NCBI GenBank assembly: GCA_034687125.1
Contig: JAQGBZ010000115.1
Location: forward strand, 62,001-126,000
Direction: 5' to 3'
DNA: 64,000 nt
Origin: Neelides folsomi
Lineage: Eukaryota; Arthropoda; Collembola; Neelipleona; Neelidae
Part shown: positions 25,458-36,515 of the stretch, piece after piece
Position numbering within the stretch: the first letter of the stretch is position 1
Layout of the letters: each line of letters starts with the position of its first letter
Notes under the pieces: generated by a model
What the model was told of the DNA's origin: nothing
The model's input: the letters and a program-made list of their open reading frames with translations, nothing else
Database searches by the model: none
Program-made: the position numbers and the translations under genes

Positions 25458-26211
25458 AAGTGTCTTGAGGAAAGTAATAAAGTGGAAAATTTTATGGTTG
25501 AGGTGTAGACTTAAATCAGCTAATTGTTAATTAAATATGGGCTTATAATAATATGAAATGATAAAATGATTATTTGCGAATTGGAAAGATTTCGTACCAT
25601 TTGAAATGAAATGAAGCCAAAGGCCGCTTCTAGGAAGATGGTCGAACAAATAAGACTTTTTAATATCGTTTTAAAACGTTTATTTATTTAACGTTATTCA
25701 AATCCTTTTAAATTACTTTTATGTTTAACATTGTTTGCACAGATCTGAATTTAACTTAAATAAGCGTATAATATGGCCATTTCATAATATTCCAATTAGC
25801 CCGAGACCCGACATGTGGTTAGCGACAGTCGCTTACCACTCCAAACCTAACCTAACCTAACCTATCTAAATACATATCGCATAGGGCGTTATCTAATTAA
25901 ATGGGCTTATCTCTCGTTGGGTATCGGGTAAATGGGAGTTTCCGTATAATCGGTATAATATGTTTATAAACTTTGTTAAAAAATATTAACAATATAACAA
26001 ATCGATATAGTTATTTATATTTAATATAGAGAAATAAGCATTTTAAATATTTTATTAAATAATAAAATATTTTGTTACTTTTTATAAGCTTTTTAGCATC
26101 AGACTTTTTAAATCACGATTTTACATACATGCATACTCATTGTCAGTTTTTAATACTTTAGTGGTAAAAATAATTGTTAATCTATATTACTACAACTTAA
26201 TTAATTAAAAT
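25458..26211. other. Intergenic, frataxin to BRCT gene
   Basis: Upstream region of frataxin. The likely promoter is within 25419-25600. It contains the CCTAA tract and a tRNA-like stretch at 25795-25864, listed separately. Nothing else was recognised. Confidence 0.5.
25795..25864 (-). repeat. Possible tRNA-derived SINE fragment ending in CCTAA repeats
   Basis: On the minus strand GGAGTGGTAAGCGACTG resembles an A box and ATGTCGGGTCTCGGGC a weak B box, with three CCTAA/TTAGG units directly at its 5' side (25846-25864). The spacing and composition resemble tRNA-derived short interspersed elements, but the B box is poor and only one copy is seen here. Confidence 0.3.
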
Positions 26212-27914
26212 CTATTGGGATTCGAAATTCTCTGGAGCAGTGAAAAATGGCAATTCGCTTTCACCCTCTTTTTGTTTCTCATTTTCCTCATTTTCCTCTT
26301 CATCAAAATCGGTGTCGGAATCGGAGTCCGATTCAAAAGGGTTTGCCTTCTTTGGTTGTTGAGATTTTCCTTGGTAGACAATTTCAACTTCAGCTTCTTC
26401 ATCTGAGCTGAGCGTGAATTCCACAGGAGTTATTTTCTTTGGTTCGTCATTGGCATCCTTCTTTGGAATTGATTTGATCAACGAGGTTAGTTTGCTCTTT
26501 TGATTTTCAATCTGAGACCTTGTAGGTGGTGTAGGGAAAAGGATGTCAGGACTCGATTCGGTAGTTTTTTTAGCATCAGTTTTGCTACTCCAATTTTGAA
26601 TGTCGAATTCGGCCGTTTTCGAATATTTTGGATCTGTGGGGAAACTTTGAATATCAGGGGAATCGATCGATCTGTTTGAATTTATTGGGACGATTGGGGA
26701 AATCCCAACTGTGTCAGATGAAGTTGCTAATAATTGGTGGAGGATTTCCTCACTGTCGTGAAATTTTGGCGTCGAGCTGAACATCGGTCTTTTAGTTGTG
26801 GAAGCATTTTGTGATGTTTCTGAAACTTGAGAATTTCTTTTTCGCTTCAATGTCATTGCTATCTGATTTGGAAAAACTTGAACATTTTCTTTTTCAAGAT
26901 TCTTTTGCTTGAATTCTTTAGAAGTTGTTGAAGGTCTTGGAGTTTCTTTTTTCTGTTCGTCTGTCCAGAAACTACTGCCAGTGTCATCATTGAAAATCAT
27001 GTTTAAATCATCTAAAGTCATATAAAACAAATAAATATTGTTTAATATTAAAATATGTAATGCGTGAGTTGAAATATGATAGAAAAGGTTTTATCCTTTG
27101 ATTTTGTATATAAAATATGTTATAAATTAATTGAATATTACTTATAAATGCAGAACTCAATGGATTCGATGATTGGAAAATGTTCAGGCAGTTGGAATCA
27201 GAAACTTCCTTTTTGAGAGTAAGAGAAGACCATGGCTTTTTTCGATAGAGAATGTCGTTGAGATCATATTCTTCAAAAATAGACGATGTGATCCTAATGA
27301 AAATATAAATTAATGATTTAATATTAATAATTCTTTTAATTGACATAAGATGAGCTTGGGTCATATTCAAGATTTAAAAATGTTAATAACCACCTGTATC
27401 TCTCCAAATTGACCAGATTCCCATTAGAAAGAGAATCATAAATGAAATTAATGTCGAAGACGTCTCTTTTCATTACGATTGAATATTCGCGAATTCTTTT
27501 CAAGATCGGTCCATCCAACTTTTCGTCCTTCTTCCGCACCGCCAAAGGAATGTCATATTCGACCATATCGCCTCGGATCAATTCACCTCCAGCATTCTAA
27601 AATTTTAAATCAATCATTTTCTTGTCAAATACAGCTAATTTTTATGAAAAAATTGAATTTTTATGGATAATATCGAATTTGTATAGATTTAAGATTTCTT
27701 TAAGTGCCTGAATGATTTCCAATTTAGTCCAAATGTCCAGTTTGTTTTCAGTTTCATATTCAAAAGCCGGCGTGTTTCCTTCAGAGTACAAATCAAGTAG
27801 ATTAAATTGGATCGGAAGGCCTGTATCGTCCAAAATGAAAAGATTTCTCTTTGGGGGTTCCTCGCTCAACAGGACTTGAGGAATATTGTATTCAATCATT
27901 TTATTAACCACCAT
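26212..27914 (-). CDS. BRCT-domain protein resembling telomeric Rap1 (TERF2IP), with acidic tail
   Basis: Exons 27708-27914, 27394-27596, 27142-27293 and 26212-27011 give 453 residues. The first intron would use a GC donor (CAG|gcactt); the other junctions are GT-AG and in phase. Residues about 20-137 look like one BRCT domain: it opens with NLFILDDTGLPIQF, like the LFVRDDGSSMSF start of the human Rap1 BRCT, has NAGGEL at the glycine turn, and ends in DINFIYDSLSNGNLVNLERY, the typical last helix. No Myb domain follows. The rest is low-complexity, with basic patches (KRKR, KRP) and a strongly acidic segment (ESDSDSDTDFDEEENEE). It is probably nuclear. Rap1 identity is an inference; another BRCT family is possible. 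Confidence 0.6.
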
Positions 27915-28608
27915 TAAAGATAAAAACAATATTATGTTGACACTTTATCACAAATACGCCGCTTCAATTTCCCAACGTATGACAATGTTGTAATATTATT
28001 TAGGTTAGTTAAAATAATTTGGATTGTGTCAAGACGTGAGTGTTATATTAAGATCACTAAATGCTTGTTATGAATTGTGATCTAAAAGGATATAGGTGTA
28101 GATTTGAATAAGTATTAAATGATGACAATTAATCACACAATTACCAGCAATAGAAAGAAGAAAATAAGAAAAGATAAATAAAAGAAGTTAAGAAGTCTAG
28201 TCTAATAATTATTGAAGATTTTAACAGAATCCCGCACTACAACCTTAAAAATAGCTCTCACTGCCCTTTTGGGTTTTCTCTTTCCCACAATTCCTTTTTG
28301 CACGCATAGGGTACGGTACGGTACCTGAGCTGACACCTCAATACCTATAATATGAATACATAGTTATAGTGCATTGTTGCATACATTAACATTACAATAT
28401 TGGAAGAATTGTCATTAGTCTCATTTTTAACTAAAAGTAATTAAAGTATAACTCTCACACGATTGTAAAAATAATAAAAATTGTAAAAATTGTAATTTTC
28501 AATTAATTTATTCAGCACTGCAAATTGTTAAATGAAGCATATAATTTGTCATGTAAAATATATTCACATTGCCAATAATGGGTTTCTAGAACCACGACTG
28601 GTCGTGAG
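27915..28608. other. Intergenic, no gene seen
   Basis: Upstream region of the BRCT gene and downstream region of the TTC12-like gene. It contains a small repeat of GTACG around 28312-28325. No coding or RNA feature was recognised. Confidence 0.5.
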
Positions 28609-29678
28609 TCATTCGTCCTTTGGCTTGATCTCCCTCTTCACATAATCTGAAAGTGATCAATATACATATTATCAATAACTAATCTAACTCGATTAAAAAT
28701 CGGTCAAAAAGATAATATTTATGTATTTTTTGTAAATCATTCAATCACAAATTAATATCTGACTGTGAGTGTTAGAGGAGAAATGAGAATTAAAATAAAA
28801 AATTAACCATCGATTGATTTGTTATGTTCATTCCCGGTTTTCTCTTTTGCCTCCTCAATGCACTTGTCGAACAACTTGATGTCTCCGCTTGAGTAAAGAG
28901 CTTTGGCTTTGAACAAATGCGCCCTTAGACTCGATTCACTGAACAAAAGGGCTTTGTCGCAATCTTCAATTGCTTTGCTGAAAATTTCCAATCGGATGAA
29001 GCACAAGGCTCGGTTTGTGTAAAGACAAGGACTGTCTTTGATTAAGGAAATGGCCTAAATAAAATAAAACAATTATAAATTGGAAAAAAACCCAGAGATA
29101 ATATATTTAATTTTATCAATTTATTAATTATAGCTGTTAAATATAAATAATTTACTGGCGTTTAATTAATAAGTAGTTAATTAATTGATTAAAATAATCA
29201 TTAATTTAATTATTAATATAATTACTTTGTTATAATTATCGAGTGCATCCGTGTATTCTTTATTATGGAAGCAAAGGTTCCCATTTTTCTTGTACAGATC
29301 CGACTTGGCTTTACGCATTTGACGATCTTCGTACCGTTCCTTGGCGTCTTTCTCCACAGATTGCATGAAACCTTCTTGGGTCATTTGCTCCGGCTCTTTT
29401 GGTTCCTTGGGTTTGTTGATGATCGTCCGTTCCGACGTCACTTTCGACTTTCCGTTCACTTCTGGTTGTTGTTTTCCCAACAAGAGGAGATCCGCCTTCC
29501 GCATGGCACGCTCCAACTCAAGAGGATTTTCTGAAGAAAGGCCGCTGATGATATTTGACACTTCGTCGATACGGTTAAGGAAATTGTTGAACTCTGGCTC
29601 ACTGTCTTTCAATTTACACGTGGATTGGAAAAGTTCTTCGATCTGCTCAGCAGTCATTGGTTTTTCAAATGAAGCCAT
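28609..29678 (-). CDS. TTC12-like TPR protein, short form (245 aa)
   Basis: Exons 29226-29678, 28808-29054 and 28609-28646 are in phase. The N-terminal part (FNNFLNRIDEVSNIISGLSS) and SVEKDAKERYEDR match the start of TTC12 of vertebrates (FLKNVDEISNLI, SVEKDAKER). Three TPR units follow, with YKKNGNLCFHNKEYTDALDNY, LYTNRALCFIRLEIFSKAIEDC and a third. TTC12 acts in cytoplasmic preassembly of axonemal dyneins. The vertebrate protein continues with armadillo repeats to about 700 residues; here the frame ends soon after the TPRs with DYVKREIKPKDE. The gene is either a lineage-specific short form or a related TPR co-chaperone. Confidence 0.8.
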
Positions 29679-30124
29679 TTGGAATTCGACCTTTGACTTT
29701 TCAAATGACCTTTTTCTTTATTGACTTTTTTGTCTTAAATTTTTTTGTTTGTTGTCCTTTTGTTTTTGTCTTTGAATTTGCTTATTGAACTTTTTGCAAT
29801 AATTGTGGAATTTTGTGAAATCAATGAATATTCACCTTTGTTTTGTTTATTGATTTGTTTTGAGTTCGAACGTTACTATATATATAGCACTATGAAATAT
29901 GCAGGAAGTTTGGCTCTTGGGTTGTGTTATGAATTATTGACCCTTGGGATTTGTTGGTAGCAACCGGGTTGGTTGTGTTGTTCGTGTCAAAACTATGAAG
30001 GTTTTTAAAAGGACTTGGGAAAGATCCCCCTTATGCTCATTCAGAGTTTACATTAATTTATATTAATAAAGTTTACATAAATTGAAGTTTTAAGTTTAGA
30101 TTTAATTAAATTTTAAGTTTAAAA
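29679..30124. promoter_or_regulatory. Shared divergent promoter of the TTC12-like and IFT54 genes, with an RFX-like half-site
   Basis: 446 bases between two oppositely transcribed start codons. At 29953-29964 GTTGGTAGCAAC contains the half-site AGCAAC (consensus RGYAAC) and an imperfect partner GTTGGT. RFX-type X-boxes control many ciliary genes in animals, and both neighbours are ciliary. The match is imperfect, so function is an inference. Confidence 0.5.
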
Positions 30125-33100
30125 ATGGGGGAGGAAATTGACCCAATGTTGTTAGATGGAATTAAAAAAACACAAAAGTCCTTAGGCAAATTTGTTGTTC
30201 GCCCTCCATTGACCGATCGACTTCTCTCCAGACCTCCTTTCAGATTTCTACATGACATTGTTCATGCTGTAAGTTGATCATTAAATTTTTAAAACCATTT
30301 AAGTTAATTAACTATAATGTGAATAATCTTAAATTAAATTAACTTAATTTAGTTGATTGACAATCATGGATTTTTTGTCGGATTATTCACTCCGGAGGAA
30401 TTGGATTCTGGGAATTTTAACTCCAAAGAAAGCAAAGCGGCATTTGTTCAAAAACTTGTCGATGTTACATGTAAGAATCCATTTAGTAAAAAATATATTA
30501 TATTTTTAAAGAAACAGGTCGATTATATATTTAACAGCTAGATTTGGGATTGCCAATATACCATATGCATTTGACAAGGTAACTTTGTTACATGCATATT
30601 TTTACCAAGGTTAAAATTTTTAAATTCAAATTTTCATAAATTTATATAAATTCAACCTGTTATTTTAACAGACGATAATTAACTCGATTCATCATTACTA
30701 ATGATGGTCTTAATTGTCCAATGCCCCTTGACCCTGTGTGTGAGCGAGATGTAACAAAGTTACCTTGTGAGTATGAATTGAAAACGTGTAATTTCTAGAA
30801 ATCATTTTATAATTTTTTGTTTAAAGCATTGATGAGTGGGAAAGAACTTGACATCAAAGTGTCAAAAATATTAGCGGGCCAAGAAGTTGATAAAACCAAT
30901 GAGCTTCTCACATATTTGGGTCAATTGTTGGAGCGTGGAGAGAAAAGTCATGACGCTGTGAAGAAAATTACCGGAATTGACCCAACACCTCCACCAGAAC
31001 CAAAACCTCGTAAAGTTGAAGAAAAACTCGAAGATCCTCCAGAAGAACCAAAAGAGAAAGAAGCCCCCAAACCACACAAACGCGAGAGAACTTACAAAAA
31101 AGAGGAAGAGGTCAAAAAGGAGGAAAGTAAAAATGGAGATGTAAAGAAAGAATCAGATGTCAAGAAGGAAAAGGTCAAGAAAGAAGAATTAAAAAAGGAA
31201 TCGCAATCAAATCCCGAACCACTAAAGAAAAAAGTTCCTACTCCAAAAAAGGAAGAATCTCCTCCACCAATTGCAAAACCAGTGAAAAAAGAAAGTCCTT
31301 ACGCACCCCCAAAAAGCTTAAAAGAAAAAATCGCAAAACCTTCTGGACCCAAACCTGTCAAACCGACAGAACCTAAAAAAGAATCTAAAAAACCTGAAAA
31401 GAAAATCGAAGTTAAAAAACCTGAAATAAAGTCAAAAGCTAAAGAGCCTATTAAACCCATAAAAGGGCCGATTAAACCAACCCAGCCGACGCCAGCTCCT
31501 ATAATTAAAAAGTAATTTAATAAAGATTAATCTAAATATTTAATTAGAATAGAACGTAACATTTTGTACACAGTCAATTTTAATAAAAATGTTTAATTTA
31601 CTTTAATTAATTAAATTAGACCTGCAGCCAAAGTGAACCGAACTTCTTCACTCGACCGAGGACAAAAAGAAAAGGAAAAATCTCATGATGAATCTCAAGA
31701 TATCAAAAAGGAAAGTAAAACTGAACACAAAAGCGAAGGTAAAACTAGAAACGATGGGAAAAGCGATGGGAAGAGCGAAGTTAAAAAACCTGAAGGTAAA
31801 TCTGAAGTTAAACGGAGTTTGAGCGAACGTCGTCGAAGTTCCCTCACTCAATTGGAACCAGAAACTGCTGAGTTGATGGGTGAGGTGGAGTTTATGCTTC
31901 AGAAACATGGATACGCGGAGGAGAAGAAGACTAAACGATCATTTGCAGGTTCCGGTGGAAAGGTACGCGACCCGACCTCAACGACCCTTCCCCTCTCCCC
32001 TAATGAGACCAATGAGGAAGGTCAAGTTATTGAGAATTCAAAAGAGGTTCCTTGTTATTTACTTTTGGTTTTCGCATTTTGTAACCTAACTATTTATTAC
32101 TTAAATAATTAAAATCATATAATTATTTAATATTAAATGACTTTTTAACATGTTCCTATTTTATTAGCATTAAATCAAAATATTTTTCTTTGTTTTTTAC
32201 ATTCTTTTCTGATGTACTTCTTTCGGATCTTTCTCCTTCCGCATTATCCGCATGTGCATGTTCACAATATTGTTACAATATTGATTAATATCAATTGATT
32301 AATTAAATAATATTTTGATATTATTCATATCAAACTAAATGTTCTAATAGTATCATTAACAATTCCTAACCAACCTAGCTTTAATGCAGATTATTCCTAA
32401 ATAATTATATAAAATTAATGAAAACGCTGTTTTTAATTATTGGGAAATTTTAAGGGTTCGTCAAATAAGGACAATGAAGAAATGAAGAATGGAACTTTAA
32501 AACCAAAAGATGAAGATCGTAAGAAAACTCTTTATCTGTCAATTGCTTCAATTTACACCTCTGTAACATTGTTTTTTTAGAATTTAGAAAATATTTAGAT
32601 GTATAATAAAGCGCTGTATTTTTAATAATATAATTAAAAGCCAATTGATTTATATATTTTATTTAATTTATCATTAATTTATTAAGGTTATTTATAGTAA
32701 TATGGAAATGGCCCTTAATGACTATTTATGTGCTAATGACTGATTATGATAGGTATCGAATTGTTAGATATTAGTATAATAAAGTTAGTTAATAGCATGA
32801 ATTATTTTATTAAGAAGCACAAAACAATCCTAAACAAAAGTTGAATCTAACATATATTTTTTATAATTTATATCTTTCTTGTCAACTGAATGAACATTCC
32901 ACACATCTTCTCTATTGGAACCTTTTGCATGTATTTTCATATCAACTTGTATGAACATTTATTGACTTGTGAACAAACAGTAGACGTTGAGAATGATGAA
33001 ATTGCAGACTTAGATGCTTTTAATATTAAAAAACAAACTAAATCAAGTGATTCTTACAAATCTCTTCCCAAACAAACAACAATTGGGAAAATGGGAAATC

Positions 33101-34800
33101 CTGAACCGGAATTTGAATTGGAAAATGATGATGTTTTTGATGACGTTGATGACGACGATGTTTTTCCTTCAACTTCAGCAGGACCACACAATGGAGATAA
33201 TTTGAAAAAAGACGAAGAAAAGGCCGAGTAAAATTAAAATTTATTTATTTAATATAATTTAAATCTTTCTTCAATATTAAAATTAACTTTAATGCTTTGT
33301 CTTGATGTTTTATTTTAATAAGGAGTAATGAAGTTTCAAGACCCCATACATCAACAATCCGTGGACGTTTGCCTTCAGCAGCAAAAGTTCAAGCGGGATC
33401 GATCGGATCTGCACGACCGCCTAGTGCCCGCCCAGGAGCGCCAAGACCCAAAACAGCCGTTCAAGAAGAAATCCAAACACATTTCACTCCCCCAACTGGA
33501 AACGTGGCAAATGTTTTGCTCGACAATGAGGAAAATGAAGAAGATGACAATTTCATTATTCAGGAAACAGTGGCGAATAATCCATTAATTGAAGATGAAT
33601 CGGTATGATCTATTATAATACTCTTTTATAATTTTTAGGTACGTTATGTTGCAACAATGGACCTAATGTTTTAACCATATTTATGTAATAATAGAACAAA
33701 TTGCAAAATTGTAATACGGTGCTTTAACAGATTATGACCGGGCTTAATGGACATGAAGGATTTGAAGATGCTTTACCAAGCGATCAAAGAGGTTTATTGG
33801 TCAATCAAATATTGGAAACAAAACAACAATTGGAGAATAAAGACAAGAAACCCGAAACTGTAAGTTTTAAAATAAAATACTTTAATCATTTATTAATTAG
33901 TCATGAAATATTATCAAATCATCAAAAATATGAAATCCAATATGAAAATATAAAGAAATCATCTAAATTAAAGTTATATTGATAATGTTTTTATATTTTG
34001 TATAATTTTAAAGGGACGTGAAGAAAAATTCCGTGAAGTGAGCACAGCCGAAGTAGAGAAACTCAAAGCGCTGATCCAACAAATGGCCAAGAGTGGAAAT
34101 CCTTTAGGAAAGTTACTCGACTTTGTCCAAGAAGATTTCGATGAAATGACGAGGGAAATCACTAAATGGAAAGATGAAACATTGAGGCTTAATGCTGCAC
34201 TTGAAGCTGCACAAGAGTAATAAAATACATAGTTTAAAGTTTTAACATATTATTTATTTAACTATCTTCATAAATATGACACATGATTATAAACCAATAT
34301 TACCATTAAGAATCAAAATTAAAAATGTTTAAATATTTAAAAATTGTAGTGGAATGGACAAAGCATTAGAACCCATTCGACTCCAAATCTCGGACATTGA
34401 AGAGCAAATCGAAGATAAAATGGATTCAATCACAGCAACCAAAATGAAGATTTTCCGACAAGAAGAAAGAATTGAAAAAATGCTTTTTGGTATTGAGAAA
34501 GTGAAGGGCGAAGGTGGCGGAAATGAAGAATTCCCATCAGTTCCAACTTACAAAGATCTCCAGCCAGGGTATGAGGAAACACCAAAAGACGCCGTTGGGT
34601 TCAAGATGGCGACCAATAGAGGAAATGAAACTAAAAGGATGCCAGTTGATGAATCGGAGGAAATTTTCAATTTTAATTTTAATGAAATTCTCGAGACTTC
34701 TCCTCTCACTCCAATGAACATTTCAAGGGACAATTCAAGATCGACAACTCCTTTTGATCTTTCTGATCGAATGAGTCCTTTCACTCCTTTCATTAATTAA
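30125..34800 (+). CDS. IFT54: Intraflagellar transport protein 54 (TRAF3IP1 / MIP-T3)
   Basis: IFT-B subunit that binds tubulin and kinesin in cilia. Exons 30125-30268, 30353-30470, 30827-31511, 31620-31962, 32455-32518, 32981-33227, 33323-33602, 33731-33859, 34014-34216 and 34350-34800 are all in phase, 887 residues. The N-terminal domain has TQKSLGKFVVRPPLTDRLL, PPFRFLHDIV, KILAGQEVDKTNELL. A long Lys/Glu/Pro-rich middle (exons 3-4) and acidic segments follow, as in the family. The C-terminal coiled coil has SGNPLGKLLDFVQEDFDEM, matching the vertebrate SANPLGKIMDYIQED. It is longer than human IFT54 (about 690) because of the basic middle and a Ser/Thr/Pro-rich tail after the coiled coil. 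In insects the protein would serve sensory neuron and sperm cilia. Exon 5 (64 bases) is the least certain. Confidence 0.93.
30574..30768. mobile_element. MITE-like inverted-repeat element in IFT54 intron 2
   Basis: Perfect inverted repeats of 20 bases: ACAAGGTAACTTTGTTACAT at 30574-30593 and its complement at 30749-30768, about 195 bases overall, AT-rich inside. No coding capacity. Confidence 0.6.
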
Positions 34801-34808
34801 AATCGATG

Positions 34809-34814
34809 AATAAA
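34809..34814 (+). terminator. Poly(A) signal of IFT54
   Basis: AATAAA 9 bases after the stop codon, repeated at once as AATAAATAAA. Confidence 0.55.
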
Positions 34815-34865
34815 TAAATTGATAATAGTTTTTTTTAAAATTTCAAATATCCATAGTTTATTTAT

Positions 34866-35320
34866 ATGAGGAGTCAAATCTGGAGAACGAGGAGGCCACG
34901 GACCGCCGCGCCCAATCCATTGAGTCCCAAAATTCTGGTTTAAGAAGCTTCGCACCCACTTATCAAAGTGGGCCGGAGCCCCATCCAATTGAAGCCACAT
35001 TTGTGGAAAATCATATAAAATCGTAAAGGGCTGGGAGTACTTCTTCCATCATTTTCAAAAATGAGCTCCCATTAACAGTTCCAGTGAAGAAATAGGGGCC
35101 GAGTACACCTTGGGTTGTGAGCAGAGCTAAAACGAAGATCGTTGAAGATTTCATTTTCTTCTCTTTAATTACATATGGGTTTTCTCTTCCCCAGTATACC
35201 TGAAATGAAAAAAGCATGCATGCAAAAAGCGGTAAGCTATTATCTAATGGCAGTTGCAAATTATAAAAGCTTACCTCATTCCGACGGTTGACGGTTCCAT
35301 CCAATCCGAAAGATTTATAA
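34866..35320 (-). pseudogene. Decayed mariner-type transposase fragment containing a spliceosomal intron
   Basis: On the minus strand the reading GLDGTVNRRNE is followed by a canonical intron (35200-35274; GAG|gtaagc ... tttcag), then VYWGRENPYVIKEKKMKS and GPYFFTGTVNGSSFLKMMEEVLPALYDF. A 10-base insertion that duplicates GATTTT shifts the frame, after which WLQLDGAPAHF and WIGRGG / WPPRSPDLTP continue. DGAPAHF and SPDLTP are hallmarks of mariner/IS630-type transposases. The N-terminal DNA-binding part and the end of the catalytic domain are missing. Confidence 0.85.
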
Positions 35321-35339
35321 TAATAACAAGTACTTTTGC

Positions 35340-36515
35340 AAGTACACATATAACTAATATTTCATTATGTAATAACATTAAGTAACATACATATTAATCT
35401 ATTAATAAGTATTATAATTAACTTATTGTGCACTGATAAATATTTATGACAAATGTTTTATCTTATAATGCAAAAATATACAACAGTTGCATACAAATAA
35501 ACAATTAAATGGGTTCTACAATACATTTTCAATGTCAAATAATAAAATGAAATCCTCTTCTATTATCCTTGATAATAAGTGTTAAATAATATTTATAAAT
35601 TAAATATTTATTTCATGTACTTATTTATGTATTAAAGAAATCTTTACCAAATTATACTTATCAACACACTTATGTAAGATTTTGCTATCTAAGGGTAAGA
35701 TAGTATATATCATTTTTACGCTCTTATTAAAAATATAAGCATGTGTATGTGTAGTAAGTATTATCAATTGTTCATAATATGTAGTTTTATTTCCTAAAAT
35801 TCACCATTCACATATGTATTTAATAAAAGTGGAAGTGTAAACCTTTTCAATGAAATGAAACAAGCCAAAAGACTTATTTTTTCCTTTAATACATGTTTTC
35901 AGAATAGAGAGATGAGAGAAAATAAAGTCTGAGGAATTAATTGAAATTAATTGAATTGAATATATTGTAATTATTATTCCATATACTCCAAACCATAAAA
36001 CGCTCTAGCTTTGAGGAATATAAAAACACACGAGTACATAAATGTATATCACATATAATAAGCAAATTGTAGGTGTAAATTAGAAATAAACAATTATTTC
36101 ATATATTACTTGAGTAGTTAGAATATGTAGATGTCAATCTCTATACATATGATATAAATACTTATATACATATAAGTACAATACATTACTATGTATATTA
36201 GGGTTAAGTAAGTAATATAAAACACATTACCTATATATGTATATAGTATGAGCACTTATACATTTTTACTGTTATAACCATACATATATCAGTATGTATT
36301 TTCGAATAGGTAAAATAAAGGGGTTAAGTTAGTCCCTCTTTATTTTTGGAAAAAGAGAAAGTTAACTTCTTTTCAAGCTTCAGACTTCAAGCCGAGACTG
36401 TGGCTTTAAGTGATTTTAAGTTTTTAAATGATTGTTTTTCAAATACAAAAAAAGTTTGTCTATTTATATTGCAATCATTTCTTTTTTTATTTATCATCTC
36501 TCGTACTGAAATGCT
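35340..36515. other. AT-rich simple-sequence region
   Basis: Rich in ACATATGTATATA-like words and poly-A/T, continuing inside the next gene's introns to about 37330. Nothing coding was seen except the likely 5' UTR of the following small gene at its end. Confidence 0.5.

Noticed and set aside
27642-27707. Reading through the first BRCT-gene exon to its stop (YKFDIIHKNSIFS)
   Set aside because: It would end the protein inside the BRCT domain, whose remainder follows in phase at 27596.
29265-29724. Plus-strand open frames over the TTC12-like first exon
   Set aside because: Antisense shadows of a real coding exon.
30539-30578. Possible extra exon in IFT54 intron 2 (SRFGIANIPYAFDK)
   Set aside because: It ends inside the left arm of an inverted-repeat element, has no counterpart in IFT54, and skipping it gives a better match to the family (DVTSLMSGKELD).
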